In this document: positions 17,595 to 27,786 of the stretch, piece after piece
Layout of the letters: every line of letters starts with the position of its first letter
How positions within the stretch are numbered: the first letter of the stretch is position 1
NCBI GenBank assembly: GCA_947581855.1
Contig: CANPVZ010000012.1
Span: 48,982-112,981 of the forward strand
Reading direction: 5' to 3'
DNA from: an uncultured Phocaeicola sp.
GTDB lineage: Bacteria > Bacteroidota > Bacteroidia > Bacteroidales > Bacteroidaceae
Length of the DNA: 64,000 bases
Made by a program: the position numbers and the translations under genes
Notes under the pieces: generated by a model
What the model saw: the letters and a program-made list of their open reading frames with translations, nothing else
Told to the model about the DNA's origin: nothing
Database searches by the model: none

Positions 17595-20500
17595 ATGAAG
17601 AGAAAACAATTAATAATAGGTAGCGCTGTCATCGTGTTCCTCTTGGTACTTTGGGGAGCGTGGAATCTGTGGTTCGGAACTACTAAGGTAGCATTTGTCA
17701 ATTATCAAGTTATCAGCTTGGGACAGATTTCTAAGGCTAACGACAATTCGTTTATCAAAATCTCGGAATTAAGTACAGACGATTTGGACAAACTTACCGC
17801 TTACGATATGGTGTTTATTAATGCCATGGGACTGCGCATAACCGAAGAACAACGGGCCGAAATACAGAAAGCCGCCGACGAGGGATTACCGATATTGACA
17901 ACCGCAGCTACCAATCCGGCGAATAATATTGTATCGCTGGATTCTGTTCAGGCGGATACGTTGAAAAGTTATCTGGGAAGCGGTGGACGTAGGAATTACC
18001 GTAGTTTGTTGAATTACGTTCGTAAGCACATTGATGGAAAACTTATTTCGGTAAATGAACCGGAGGGTGTAATAAAACGCTCCAATGATCTGATTTATCA
18101 TACCGACCCGAAGAAACCGGATGAGGAGGAGCTCGGTTTTAACACCATAGCCGAATATAATGCTTTTTTGCAAAAGAACGGCTTACTGAAAGAGGGTGCT
18201 CCCCATATTATCATTACCGGACAGATGGGAGAACCGACAGAATTGATCGCTAAATTGGAAGAAACCGGAAACGTAGTATTTCCTGTCCGGGATATGAAGA
18301 CTTTTATCAGTATGCACCATATCGATTCGGTGCAGCCGTCGGCTGTCATTAATATGGCTCATGGACGTATGGGTGATTACATGGTAGACTATCTTTCGGA
18401 ACAGAATATACTTTTATTTGCTCCGTTGAATGTAAATCGTTTGGTTGAAGAATGGGAGAACGATAAAATGGGCATGAGTGGGGGCTTTCTCTCGCAAAGC
18501 GTGGTAACTCCTGAAATTGACGGTGCTATCCGTCCGTATGCTCTTTTCGGGCACTATCGGGATGAAGAGGGTTTGCAACATGCGTTTGCCATTCCTGAGC
18601 GTTTGGAGACTTTCGTACAGACCTTGAATAATTATATCAGTCTTCAGCGTAAATCGAACAGGGAGAAGCGAGTGGCTATTTATTACTACAAAGGTGCGGG
18701 GCAGAATGCCCTGACAGCCGGTGGCATGGAAGTGGGACCATCGCTTTACAATCTGTTACTCCGTATGAAGAAAGAGGGTTATAAGGTGGAGGGATTGCCC
18801 ACATCGTCTAAAGAACTGGAACGGATGATTCAGGTTCAGGGAGCCGTTTTCGGTAATTATGCGCAGGGAGCGTTCGATGAATTTATGAAGAACGGAAAAC
18901 CGGCATTAGTGACCAAAGCTGATTATGAAAGTTGGGTAAAGCAAGTACTCCGTCCGGAGAAGTATGCCGAAGTGGTGGCTGCTTATGGAGAATTTCCCGG
19001 TGAGTATATGTCTACTGAGGACGGTTCTATCGGAGTAGCTCGTTTACAGTTTGGCAATGTAGTGCTGCTTCCGCAGAATGCTGCGGGAAAAGGTGATAAT
19101 GCATTTAAAGTGGTACATGGTACAGATGCTGCGCCTCCGCATACTTATATCGCTTCTTATCTTTGGACACAGTTCGGCTTTAAAGCTGATGCCTTGATAC
19201 ACTTTGGTACACATGGAAGTTTGGAGTTTACTCCTAAAAAACAAGTGGCGCTGAGCAGCAACGATTGGCCTGACCGTCTGGTGGGTGCTTTGCCGCATTT
19301 CTATATTTACTCCATTGCCAATGTAGGCGAGGGAATGATAGCGAAACGTCGTTCTTATGCAGGATTACAATCATATCTTACTCCACCTTTCTTGGAGAGT
19401 AGCGTGCGGGGTATTTATAAAGATTTGATGGAAAAAGTCAAGATATATAATAATGTAGAAGGGGCCTGTTCGTGTGCCGGACATGTAGGCGGACATACTC
19501 CTGATTCCCGTTCGGAAGCAGACTTGCGACGTGCTTCATTGGCAGTAAAAGCTTCAGCGGTGAAGTTAGGAATCCATCGTGAACTGGAGTTGGATAGTGT
19601 GTTGTCGGTACCTTATACGGAAGATGAGATTCTTCGTATAGAAAACTTTGCAGAAGAACTGGCTGCCGAGAAAATAACGGGACAACTCTATACGATGGGG
19701 GTTCCTTATGAAGACGCCCGCATTATGAGCAGCGTATATGCAATGGCTGTCGATCCGATTGCTTACAGCCTGTTGGCATTGGATAAGCTTCGCGGACGTG
19801 CTGATAAAAAAACTGTCAAGCATCGGGCTTTGTTCGCTCAGCATTATTTGAATCCGGCTCGCAATCTGGTTGCACAATTGTTGATGAATCCGGCTTCGGG
19901 TACGGATGAACTGGTTTGCCGTACGGCGGGTATTACAGCAGGAGAATTGGAGAAAGCTCGTGAAATAGAGAATTCACGTAATGCTCCGCAGGGTATGATG
20001 GCGATGATGATGGCGATGAGTCGTGAAACTCAGGCGGAAGGAATGAAGCCGGGCAACTGGCAGACGGAAATGTCGCAAGAAGCGCGGACAGGCAAGCTGC
20101 ATGGAGAGGTAAAGCAGCCGGAAGCTAATGCAAAGGAAAGCAATATGATGCGGGCAATGAAGTACAAGATGAAAGAGATGGGGCAAGGAATGGATCCGAA
20201 AAAGGCTTTGGAACTTGCCCGGGAAATGGGCGCGCCTGCCGAAGCTCTGAAAAAGATGGAGGAAGCGATGACTAAAAAGCAGCGACTGGAAAATTCTTCT
20301 CAAAGCGGAAGGACGCTTACTCAAGGAAAGCAGGAAACGACAGAGGCTGAAACGCGTAATGTGGTTTCTAAAATACATCCTGTTGAAGCGGATGCATATA
20401 GGTCTTCTAGGCATAGTACGGATGCGGGGACGCATAAGTTTTCAGGACATCCTTCCGGTATATCGGAGGGGAAGGGCGGCGGTATGGTTGCCATGATGAA

Positions 20501-22226
20501 GGCCATGTCGTCGGATAAGACGGAATATTCAAAAGAGGAGGTACATTTTGCGCTGGCTGTGCTTGAAGTGGAACGTGCCATCAAGAATGTGGGACTATAT
20601 AAAACGGAACTTCAGAAAAGTCCGGAAAAAGAACTGGCTTCTATGATAAATGCACTGAATGGCGGATATACGCAACCCTCTCCCGGAGGCGATCCGATAG
20701 TTAATCCGAACACTTTGCCTACAGGGCGTAACCTTTACGGTATCAATGCAGAGGCTACTCCGAGCGAAGCCGCATGGGAGAAAGGTATCCGGTTGGCCAA
20801 CAATACTATAGAGATGTACAGACGTCGCCACAATGACAGCATCCCACGTAAGGTGAGTTATACACTGTGGAGCGGCGAGTTTATCGAGACAGAAGGCGCC
20901 ACGATAGCACAGGTGCTTTACATGCTTGGGGTAGAGCCGATACGGGATGCTTTTGGACGTGTGACCGATTTGAAGCTCATCCCTTCTAAAGAATTGGGAC
21001 GCCCGCGCATTGACGTGGTGGTTCAGACCAGTGGGCAGTTGAGAGACATAGCCGCTTCTCGTCTGTTCCTTATTAACCGGGCTGTGGAGATAGCAGCAGC
21101 GGCCAAGGACGACCTGTTTGAAAATCAGGTTGCAGCCGGTGTAGTGGAAGCAGAACGGGCATTGATTGAGAAAGGATTGACTCCGAAAGATGCGCGTGAG
21201 ATTTCTGCTTTCCGTGTGTTTGGCGGAGCCAACGGCGGTTATGGAACCGGTATTCAGGGAATGACGATGAGCGGTGATCGATGGGAGAGTGAGAAAGAGA
21301 TAGCTGATACCTATCTAAACAATATGGGAGCTTATTATGGCAGTGAGAAGAACTGGGAAGCATTCCGGCAATTCGCTTTTGAAGCCGCACTGACCCGTAC
21401 GGATGCTGTCATTCAACCTCGTCAGAGTAATACTTGGGGTGCGTTGAGTCTCGACCATGTGTATGAGTTTATGGGGGGCTTGAACTTGGCTGTCCGGAAT
21501 GTGACCGGTAAAGATCCGGATGCTTATCTGAGTGATTATCGCAATCGTAACAATGTCCATATGCAGGAGGTGAAAGAGGCTATCGGAGTAGAAAGCCGTA
21601 CCACCATTTTCAATCCTACCTATATTAAAGAGAAGATGAAAGGGGAAGCGGGAGCAGCCAATACGTTTGCCGAGATTGTGCAGAATACGTATGGTTGGAA
21701 TGTGATGAAGCCGAAGGCAATTGACAAAGAAATGTGGGACGAAATATATAATGTATATGTAAAGGACAAATTTGATCTGGGTTTACAGGAGTATTTCGAG
21801 AAACAGAATCCTGCTGCTTTGGAGGAGATGACAGCCGTGATGCTGGAGACAGTACGTAAAGGCATGTGGAAAGCAAGTGAACAGCAGATTGCCGATATAG
21901 CCAAACTTCATACCGATTTGGTAAATAAATACAACCCGTCTTGTTCTGGTTTTGTGTGCGATAATGCTAAACTCCGTCAGTTCATTGCCTCTAAAACCGA
22001 TGCGCAGTCGGCGGCCCAGTATAAGGAAAATATCGACCGGATACGTGAAGCGGCGGCAGCTAACGATAAAAAAGGGGTGGTGATGAAGAAAGAAGAGATT
22101 GCATCCCCCGCGGCGGACGAACAGACAAATGTGCTGAGTAATACCGTTGTGCTGGTTATTGCAGTGCTTGCTATTGTGATACTGATACTTGTGGTCCGGC
22201 ATCGTCGTAAAAAGATGAAAGAATAA
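17595..22226 (+). CDS. hmuS: CobN-like chelatase-type protein HmuS, membrane-anchored at both ends
   Basis: The product has about 1543 residues from the ATG at 17595. A TTG 39 bases upstream lies inside hmuR and is less likely. The protein belongs to the CobN/BchH large-subunit family: ALIHFGTHGSLEFTPKKQ near residue 535, later AFRVFGGANGGYGTGIQGM and WGALSLDHVYEFMGGL. Unlike cytoplasmic cobaltochelatase it has a transmembrane helix at residues 5-27 after MKRKQ and another near the C-terminus followed by RHRRKKMKE. By the positive-inside rule the large catalytic part faces the periplasm. Residues of about 799-975 form a low-complexity, methionine-rich insert. In hmu operons HmuS is thought to take iron out of heme (reverse chelation); that role is from family knowledge. 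Confidence 0.9.
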   Translation: MKRKQLIIGSAVIVFLLVLWGAWNLWFGTTKVAFVNYQVISLGQISKANDNSFIKISELSTDDLDKLTAYDMVFINAMGLRITEEQRAEIQKAADEGLPILTTAATNPANNIVSLDSVQADTLKSYLGSGGRRNYRSLLNYVRKHIDGKLISVNEPEGVIKRSNDLIYHTDPKKPDEEELGFNTIAEYNAFLQKNGLLKEGAPHIIITGQMGEPTELIAKLEETGNVVFPVRDMKTFISMHHIDSVQPSAVINMAHGRMGDYMVDYLSEQNILLFAPLNVNRLVEEWENDKMGMSGGFLSQSVVTPEIDGAIRPYALFGHYRDEEGLQHAFAIPERLETFVQTLNNYISLQRKSNREKRVAIYYYKGAGQNALTAGGMEVGPSLYNLLLRMKKEGYKVEGLPTSSKELERMIQVQGAVFGNYAQGAFDEFMKNGKPALVTKADYESWVKQVLRPEKYAEVVAAYGEFPGEYMSTEDGSIGVARLQFGNVVLLPQNAAGKGDNAFKVVHGTDAAPPHTYIASYLWTQFGFKADALIHFGTHGSLEFTPKKQVALSSNDWPDRLVGALPHFYIYSIANVGEGMIAKRRSYAGLQSYLTPPFLESSVRGIYKDLMEKVKIYNNVEGACSCAGHVGGHTPDSRSEADLRRASLAVKASAVKLGIHRELELDSVLSVPYTEDEILRIENFAEELAAEKITGQLYTMGVPYEDARIMSSVYAMAVDPIAYSLLALDKLRGRADKKTVKHRALFAQHYLNPARNLVAQLLMNPASGTDELVCRTAGITAGELEKAREIENSRNAPQGMMAMMMAMSRETQAEGMKPGNWQTEMSQEARTGKLHGEVKQPEANAKESNMMRAMKYKMKEMGQGMDPKKALELAREMGAPAEALKKMEEAMTKKQRLENSSQSGRTLTQGKQETTEAETRNVVSKIHPVEADAYRSSRHSTDAGTHKFSGHPSGISEGKGGGMVAMMKAMSSDKTEYSKEEVHFALAVLEVERAIKNVGLYKTELQKSPEKELASMINALNGGYTQPSPGGDPIVNPNTLPTGRNLYGINAEATPSEAAWEKGIRLANNTIEMYRRRHNDSIPRKVSYTLWSGEFIETEGATIAQVLYMLGVEPIRDAFGRVTDLKLIPSKELGRPRIDVVVQTSGQLRDIAASRLFLINRAVEIAAAAKDDLFENQVAAGVVEAERALIEKGLTPKDAREISAFRVFGGANGGYGTGIQGMTMSGDRWESEKEIADTYLNNMGAYYGSEKNWEAFRQFAFEAALTRTDAVIQPRQSNTWGALSLDHVYEFMGGLNLAVRNVTGKDPDAYLSDYRNRNNVHMQEVKEAIGVESRTTIFNPTYIKEKMKGEAGAANTFAEIVQNTYGWNVMKPKAIDKEMWDEIYNVYVKDKFDLGLQEYFEKQNPAALEEMTAVMLETVRKGMWKASEQQIADIAKLHTDLVNKYNPSCSGFVCDNAKLRQFIASKTDAQSAAQYKENIDRIREAAAANDKKGVVMKKEEIASPAADEQTNVLSNTVVLVIAVLAIVILILVVRHRRKKMKE

Positions 22227-22912
22227 TGGAGACGGTTGTATTTGTATTGATGATATTGGTTTGCTTCAACTTTATGTTGAAGCAAACTTACCGTAAATGG
22301 TCGTCGGTGCTGGCCACAGCGGTTATCTGTGCGCTATTTGTAGGGTTGATGTGGCCTTATGCCATCGAACAATCCAAGACGCAAATAACCGACTGGCTTG
22401 CTAACCCGTCTTTGATGCTCGATACCTCCGTGATACTCAGTGTGGAAGTAGTGTTGCAGATGGCTTTTTGCATGTTGGCTGCTCATATACAAACCACCGG
22501 GCCTGTGAAGAGACGGATCTTGTGGGCTTACCGGGCTTTGCGTTGGTTCCCGGGTATTCTGATTTTTCCGGTATTGTTTAGCGGACTGGTGGCTTTGATA
22601 TTTTCTTTTCCCGGTGCATCTTTTTCCTTTATCGCTTGGTGTATGGCAATCGGTGTCCTGATATTGATTCCTGCCGGTAGTTTCTTGTTGCGTTGGCTGT
22701 TGCCTGAAAAAGAAGTCCGTCTGGAATTGCTGTTCCTGGCGAATGCCCTGATTGCTATTTTGGGAATTATAGCTACCGTAAATGGCCGAACCGCCGTGAA
22801 AGGAATAAATGAGGTGAACTGGGACGCGTTGGCAGGATTGTTCATATTGGTGGTGGTCGGTACGCTTACCGGCCTGATTATAAGAAAAATAAAGTTGAAA
22901 AGAATAAACTGA
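22226..22912 (+). CDS. hmuT: HmuT-type inner-membrane protein
   Basis: This integral membrane protein has 228 residues and about six to seven hydrophobic helices (for example VLATAVICALFVGLMW, FPGILIFPVLFSGLVALIF, MAIGVLILIPAGSFLL, FLANALIAILGIIATV, GLFILVVVGTLTGLII). It has no recognised catalytic motif. The start overlaps the hmuS stop by one base, so the two are tightly coupled. By position it is HmuT of the hmuYRSTUV locus. Its biochemical role is unknown; it may be a membrane partner of HmuS or a scaffold for the HmuU/HmuV channel. Confidence 0.75.
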   Translation: METVVFVLMILVCFNFMLKQTYRKWSSVLATAVICALFVGLMWPYAIEQSKTQITDWLANPSLMLDTSVILSVEVVLQMAFCMLAAHIQTTGPVKRRILWAYRALRWFPGILIFPVLFSGLVALIFSFPGASFSFIAWCMAIGVLILIPAGSFLLRWLLPEKEVRLELLFLANALIAILGIIATVNGRTAVKGINEVNWDALAGLFILVVVGTLTGLIIRKIKLKRIN

Positions 22913-22937
22913 TTTAGAATAAACAAATAAAAACATT

Positions 22938-23540
22938 ATGAATTACATTTCAGACATTCTCTATTGGATTTCTACTGGGCTGTTGGTGCCTGTTATCGTG
23001 TTATTAATTATCCTTTTCGGACGTTCCATATTGCTTATAGGCGGTTTCTTCGGACAATATCTGGCTATTCGTAAAACGGATGCATTGCTTCGTCAAGAGT
23101 TTGATTCGTTGACTTTCGACCGATTGTCCGGATTAGGAGAACATCTTCCAAAGGAAAGCTCCTCATTGGTCATTTGTTATATTCACCGTATTTTAGAAGC
23201 GAGAGACAATCAGGCACATGTGCAGCGTTTGCTGGCAGATTTTGAAATTGCCGCTGATAAAGATCTGGCTATATCCAAGACACTGACCAAAATGGGTCCT
23301 ATGTTGGGGCTGATGGGAACGCTTATTCCAATGGGACCTGCGTTGGTGGGACTTGCCGAAGGGGATATTTCTTCAATGGCATACAATATGCAGGTAGCGT
23401 TTGCCACCACTGTGGTTGGTTTGTTTGCCAGTGCTATTGGTTTTATTACCCAACAGGTGAAGCAACGTTGGTATTTGCAGGATATGACTAATCTGGAGTT
23501 TCTTTCTGAGTTGATAAATGAAAACCGTAAAGTGCAATGA
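22938..23540 (+). CDS. hmuU: MotA/TolQ/ExbB-family proton channel protein HmuU
   Basis: The protein has 200 residues, with one helix near the N-terminus (LLVPVIVLLIILFGRSIL), a cytoplasmic segment, and two helices in the ExbB core. KMGPMLGLMGTLIPMGPAL corresponds to the GLFGTVxGI-type motif and AFATTVVGLFASAIGF to the last helix. Family role: forms a pentameric proton channel with an ExbD/TolR-like partner and turns proton flow into mechanical force. Twenty-five bases separate it from hmuT, and its stop overlaps hmuV by 4 bases. Confidence 0.88.
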   Translation: MNYISDILYWISTGLLVPVIVLLIILFGRSILLIGGFFGQYLAIRKTDALLRQEFDSLTFDRLSGLGEHLPKESSSLVICYIHRILEARDNQAHVQRLLADFEIAADKDLAISKTLTKMGPMLGLMGTLIPMGPALVGLAEGDISSMAYNMQVAFATTVVGLFASAIGFITQQVKQRWYLQDMTNLEFLSELINENRKVQ

Positions 23541-23863
23541 GAAGAAATCTGTTAAGAAAAGAGGAAGACAGCGACCCGATGAGCGTGGTGAGCAACCTCT
23601 TTGATGTGGCTATGGTTTTTGCCGTAGCGTTGATGGTGGCTTTGGTCAGCCGTTATAATATGACGGAGATGTTCAGTCAGGAAGACTTTACAATGGTGAA
23701 GAACCCAGGGAAGGAGAATATGGAAATCATAACCAAAGAAGGGCAGAAGATTAACCGGTATACTCCTTCCGAAAACCAAGATACGAAAAGCGGAAAGAAA
23801 GGAAAAAAGGTTGGCATAGCTTATGAACTGGATAATGGAGAGATTATTTATGTTCCGGAATAG
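23537..23863 (+). CDS. hmuV: DUF2149 protein HmuV, ExbD-like
   Basis: This 108-residue protein has a single membrane helix near residues 17-40. The helix contains NLFDVAMVFAVALMVALV, closely similar in pattern to the ExbD/TolR helix FIDVMLVLLIIFMV, with an Asp (about residue 23) where the proton-carrying Asp of ExbD lies. A short polar periplasmic part follows and ends in GIAYELDNGEIIYVPE. It is assigned to DUF2149. It overlaps hmuU by 4 bases and closes the operon. Together they look like a minimal ExbBD-type motor. Confidence 0.82.
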   Translation: MRRNLLRKEEDSDPMSVVSNLFDVAMVFAVALMVALVSRYNMTEMFSQEDFTMVKNPGKENMEIITKEGQKINRYTPSENQDTKSGKKGKKVGIAYELDNGEIIYVPE

Positions 23864-24413
23864 GATTGTAATTTCGTTGAGTATGGTTAGATTTGAAAGT
23901 TGAGGAAGTAACCGATTTTTGAGATTTAAGACGAATGATGACTCACTCGACGAAGACTGGGGATGATTCCTATATAGAGTAAGATTGACCGGGTTCGGTT
24001 GGAATAAGTGTTTCCATCAGTCCTAACATCGGTTCCGTTTGGGGTGGCGTCTTGAATTAACTGAAGAATATGTATTTTAACATATTCCTAGGAGAAGTGT
24101 TTCTTTCGGGTAAGATAATGATTTGGTTTCCAATAGTTTATCTTTTTACTTGAATGTAGGATTCCGAAGCCGGAAAACAACGGTTTAGAACAGAAGAGGG
24201 AAGTGCTGGTTTCCAGCAGGTTAGAACTATGATGATTCTAAAAGCCTTGTTGGTGGGTAAAGTCGGCACTTATTTGCCCGACTTGTGCGGGAGGTCTTTT
24301 ACAGGTTCTCGTTCATGTTTGTTAACTATTAATGCCTTAAAATCGGAGATTCTCCGCCTTACGAGTACGGTGTTACCCTACTTTTTCCCGTTATTCAGCA
24401 GAAGTTTGAATGC

Positions 24414-24472
24414 CGCGCAGCAGAGTTTCCATTGAAACCTCTCCTAAGTTTCAATCGTAATTCTGCTGCGCG
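24414..24472. repeat. Imperfect 25-bp inverted repeat
   Basis: Positions 24414-24438 pair with 24448-24472 with three mismatches around a 9-base loop. The outer part is the GC-rich word CGCGCAGCAGA. No T-run follows, so it is unlikely to be a simple terminator. Confidence 0.65.
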
Positions 24473-24908
24473 ACGTGTGCAATTCAGTAGAAATTGGATG
24501 CTATCTTAAAAGAAATGCTCCCTGTATGCCCTTATTTTTTTACATTTTTTATAGTTTGGATCTTCGGAAGCATAAACATCTGAAGAATTGTTTTTTTCGG
24601 GGTAGCAGAGGAGATGAGCGTTTTTGTTGCAACCATTTGTGTTAGGGAATGTGAATTTTTAAAGGCGGATTTTGTTTGCTTATTAACAATTTGCCTGTTA
24701 GCCACCCCTCTTCTGCATACGGTGTTCATCGGGTGTCCGTTGATAATCAGAGTTAGTTATTAGTCTTTTGTTTTTATTTGGACAAGACGGATAAGCCGAG
24801 ATGCTTGTGAACATTTGGCAAGCTCGATTTCATTTATTTCGTTTATAAAAGGTTTATAGTTTCGATTATTTATTAGAATTGGTGTACTTGTTTACTCTCG
24901 TCCGACAT

Positions 24909-24957
24909 AAAAAGGCCATATCATCACTCCGGTAAAGAGTTTGATATGGCCCTTTTT
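24909..24957. terminator. Bidirectional terminator between the heme operon region and valS
   Basis: AAAAAGGCCATATCA (24909-24923) pairs with TGATATGGCC (24942-24951) followed by CTTTTT. T-runs are available on both strands, fitting two converging units. Confidence 0.75.
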
Positions 24958-25036
24958 GTTTATTAGTTACCTCTGCGGCGTTTCCGAATCAGCGTTTTGT
25001 TTTTGATACACCTATATTACGGAGCACACTTACATC

Positions 25037-27736
25037 TTATTTCTTCAATGCCGCAATATTTTCTTTCAGCGAAATAATTTTACTTTCCGCATCAGCTTGT
25101 TTCTTACGTTCCATTTCGATGACATGAGCAGGAGCTTTGCCTACGAACTTTTCGTTACTTAGCTTTTTCAGCACGCTTTGCAAAAATCCTTCCTGATATT
25201 TCAGGTCGGCTTCTAATTTGGCAAGCTCTTCTTCTACATTGATCATGCCGCCAAGCGGAATGAAATATTCAGTAGTTCCTACCATGAAAGAGGCGGCTCC
25301 TTCCGGTTTCTCCGTTACCGTTTCTATGGAAGAGAGGTTGCAAAGTTTCTTCACAACATCTTCATACATAATCACTTTCCGGCTGTCTCCCATTACCTGT
25401 AAATCCAAAGCCTCTTTCTGGGCAATATTCTTCTGGGTACGTACGTTGCGTATACCCGTAATGATTTCCTTAATCTGCTCGAATAATTCAACATCGGCAA
25501 GGTTTTGTTTATAAAGGTCCGCGTTGAAAGAAGGCAATTGAATTTTCATAATGCTGTCACCGTCTTTCTTCTGCGTATCATCGATATGTTGCCATAGCTC
25601 TTCGGTGATGAATGGCATGAAAGGATGAAGTTGCTCCAATAATACCTCGAAGAAATTGAGTGTCCTCAAGTAAGTCGCTTTATCAATTGGTTGCCCGTAA
25701 GCCGGTTTTATCATTTCCAGATACCAGCTTGAAAATTCATCCCAAAAGAGTTTGTATACAGCCATCAGCGCTTCGCTTAAACGATATTTGGCGAAGAGGT
25801 CTTCTATTTCGATGGAGACTTTATCCAGCATACCGGTAAACCAGTTGATTGCCTGCTCCGCGTATTTGGGTTGTGGTATGTCGGCTACTTCCCAACCTTT
25901 TATCAGGCGGAAGGCATTCCATATCTTATTATTGAAATTGCGTCCTTGTTCACAGAGCGCTTCATCAAACAGAATATCATTTCCGGCGGGAGCGGCAAGC
26001 ATCATTCCCATACGCACGCCATCGGCTCCAAAACGTTCGATCAGTTCCAGCGGGTCGGGTGAGTTACCGAGAGACTTGCTCATTTTGCGACCTAATTTGT
26101 CGCGCACAATACCTGTAAAGTACACGTTTTTAAACGGCATCTTGCCTTCGTATTCGTAGCCTGCCATAATCATGCGGGCTACCCAGAAGAAGATGATGTC
26201 CGGAGCTGTTACCAAATCGCTGGTGGGATAGTAATAGTTGATTTCTTCATTTCCCGGGTTATTGATACCGTTAAATAGTGAAATTGGCCATAACCAGGAA
26301 GAGAACCATGTGTCCAGACAGTCTTCGTCTTGGCGTAAATCGTTCAAAGTCAAAGCTCCGTTGCCGGTCTTTTCTTTGGCAAGTTCCAGTGCCTTTTCAG
26401 GTGTTTCGGCTACTACATAACCGCCTTCCGGCAAGAAGTAAGCCGGAATACGGTGCCCCCACCATAATTGGCGGCTGATACACCAGTCCTTGATGTTTTC
26501 CATCCAATGCTTATACGTATTCTTGTATTTAGCAGGATAAAACTTGATGTCGTCCGTCATGACAGCTTCCAAAGCCGGTTTGGCAATTTGCTCCATTTTC
26601 AGGAACCATTGCATGGAGAGTTTCGGTTCGATGGCAACGTTGGTACGTTCGGAGAAACCTACTTTATTGGTATATGCCTCTACTTTTTCCAACAATCCGG
26701 CTGCCATAAGGTCTTTTTCTATCTGTTCGCGTACATCGAAACGATCCATACCGACGTAAAGTTCGGCAGCCTGGCTTAATGTTCCGTTATCGTTGAATAT
26801 ATCTATACTTGGAAGATTGTATTTCTCGCCAAGCATGTAGTCGTTTACATCGTGAGCCGGAGTCACTTTCAGGCATCCCGTACCGAATTCAATATCTACA
26901 TATTCGTCTTCTATAACCGGAATTATACGGTTTACCAGCGGTACAATCACTTTCTTGCCACTCAGCCAGCGGTTCTTCGGGTCGTTCGGGTTAATACACA
27001 TGGCTGTATCGCCCATAATGGTCTCCGGGCGGGTAGTTGCTACTATGGCATAACGGCGACCTTGAGCGTCGCGGTGAATCACTTCGCCCTCGGTTCCGGT
27101 TTCTCCCGTTCCGTCGTCTTCGGCCACATAATATTTCAGATAGTAGAGTTTGCTATGTTCTTCTTTGTAGATAACCTCTTCGTCGCTTAGGGCTGTCAAC
27201 GCTTTTGGATCCCAGTTGACCATGCGTACACCTCGGTATATCAAGCCTTTGTTATATAAGTCGACAAATACTTTGAGCACACTTTCGCTACGTTCCTCAT
27301 CCATGGTGAAAGCGGTGCGGTCCCAATCACACGATGCGCCTAGTTTGCGAAGTTGTTTCAGAATGATGCCTCCGTGTTCTTCGGTCCATGCCCAAGCATG
27401 TTTCAGGAATTCTTCACGGGTAAGGTCCGTCTTCTTGATACCTTGTTCCGCCAGTTTGTTTACCACTTTGGCTTCAGTGGCAATGGAAGCATGGTCGGTT
27501 CCCGGTACCCAACATGCGTTTTTGCCTTTCATGCGGGCACGGCGTACCAGAATATCTTGAATGGTATTGTTAAGCATGTGTCCCATATGGAGCACACCCG
27601 TGACGTTGGGGGGAGGAATGACGATGGTATACGGTTCTCTTCCATCGGGTTTAGAACTGAATAATTTATGATCCAACCAATATTGGTACCATTTTCCTTC
27701 CACCTCTGCAGGGTTGTATTTACTTGCTAATTCCAT
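25037..27736 (-). CDS. valS: Valine-tRNA ligase
   Basis: This class I aminoacyl-tRNA synthetase has 899 residues. The HIGH motif appears as [15 protein letters not shown] near residue 45, and the KMSKS loop as [17 protein letters not shown] near 550. The editing domain lies between ([14 protein letters not shown]). The C-terminal coiled-coil arm that binds tRNA is visible at the end ([18 protein letters not shown] onward). ATG 27736 gives the usual ValS start [17 protein letters not shown]. An upstream in-frame ATG at 27781 would add 15 residues, but it sits beside the promoter box. It charges tRNA-Val in the cytoplasm. Confidence 0.97.
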   Translation of the reverse strand: MELASKYNPAEVEGKWYQYWLDHKLFSSKPDGREPYTIVIPPPNVTGVLHMGHMLNNTIQDILVRRARMKGKNACWVPGTDHASIATEAKVVNKLAEQGIKKTDLTREEFLKHAWAWTEEHGGIILKQLRKLGASCDWDRTAFTMDEERSESVLKVFVDLYNKGLIYRGVRMVNWDPKALTALSDEEVIYKEEHSKLYYLKYYVAEDDGTGETGTEGEVIHRDAQGRRYAIVATTRPETIMGDTAMCINPNDPKNRWLSGKKVIVPLVNRIIPVIEDEYVDIEFGTGCLKVTPAHDVNDYMLGEKYNLPSIDIFNDNGTLSQAAELYVGMDRFDVREQIEKDLMAAGLLEKVEAYTNKVGFSERTNVAIEPKLSMQWFLKMEQIAKPALEAVMTDDIKFYPAKYKNTYKHWMENIKDWCISRQLWWGHRIPAYFLPEGGYVVAETPEKALELAKEKTGNGALTLNDLRQDEDCLDTWFSSWLWPISLFNGINNPGNEEINYYYPTSDLVTAPDIIFFWVARMIMAGYEYEGKMPFKNVYFTGIVRDKLGRKMSKSLGNSPDPLELIERFGADGVRMGMMLAAPAGNDILFDEALCEQGRNFNNKIWNAFRLIKGWEVADIPQPKYAEQAINWFTGMLDKVSIEIEDLFAKYRLSEALMAVYKLFWDEFSSWYLEMIKPAYGQPIDKATYLRTLNFFEVLLEQLHPFMPFITEELWQHIDDTQKKDGDSIMKIQLPSFNADLYKQNLADVELFEQIKEIITGIRNVRTQKNIAQKEALDLQVMGDSRKVIMYEDVVKKLCNLSSIETVTEKPEGAASFMVGTTEYFIPLGGMINVEEELAKLEADLKYQEGFLQSVLKKLSNEKFVGKAPAHVIEMERKKQADAESKIISLKENIAALKK

Positions 27737-27778
27737 TGTTTTTATAATGTATTTTATTGATTTGCGAATAATTGCGTG

Positions 27779-27786
27779 CAAAATTA
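27779..27786 (-). promoter_or_regulatory. Bacteroides-type -7 box of valS
   Basis: The minus strand reads TAATTTTG, 43 bases before the ATG at 27736. This supports the shorter start. Confidence 0.6.

Larger units (their letters stand above)
23864..25036. other. Long spacer after the heme operon, no gene recognised
   Basis: About 1.17 kb without a supportable gene. It contains a long imperfect hairpin (24414-24472) and, near the end, a terminator shared by the converging heme operon and valS. The short frames present match no family I know. Confidence 0.45.

Noticed and set aside
14658..23863. Operon considered as part of cobalamin (CobN) synthesis
   Set aside because: No other cobalamin gene and no CobS/CobT-like ATPase are present; HmuY, a heme-type receptor and ExbB/DUF2149 genes point to heme use.
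27737..27781. Upstream ATG start for valS
   Set aside because: It adds 15 residues that do not resemble ValS and overlaps the TAATTTTG promoter box.
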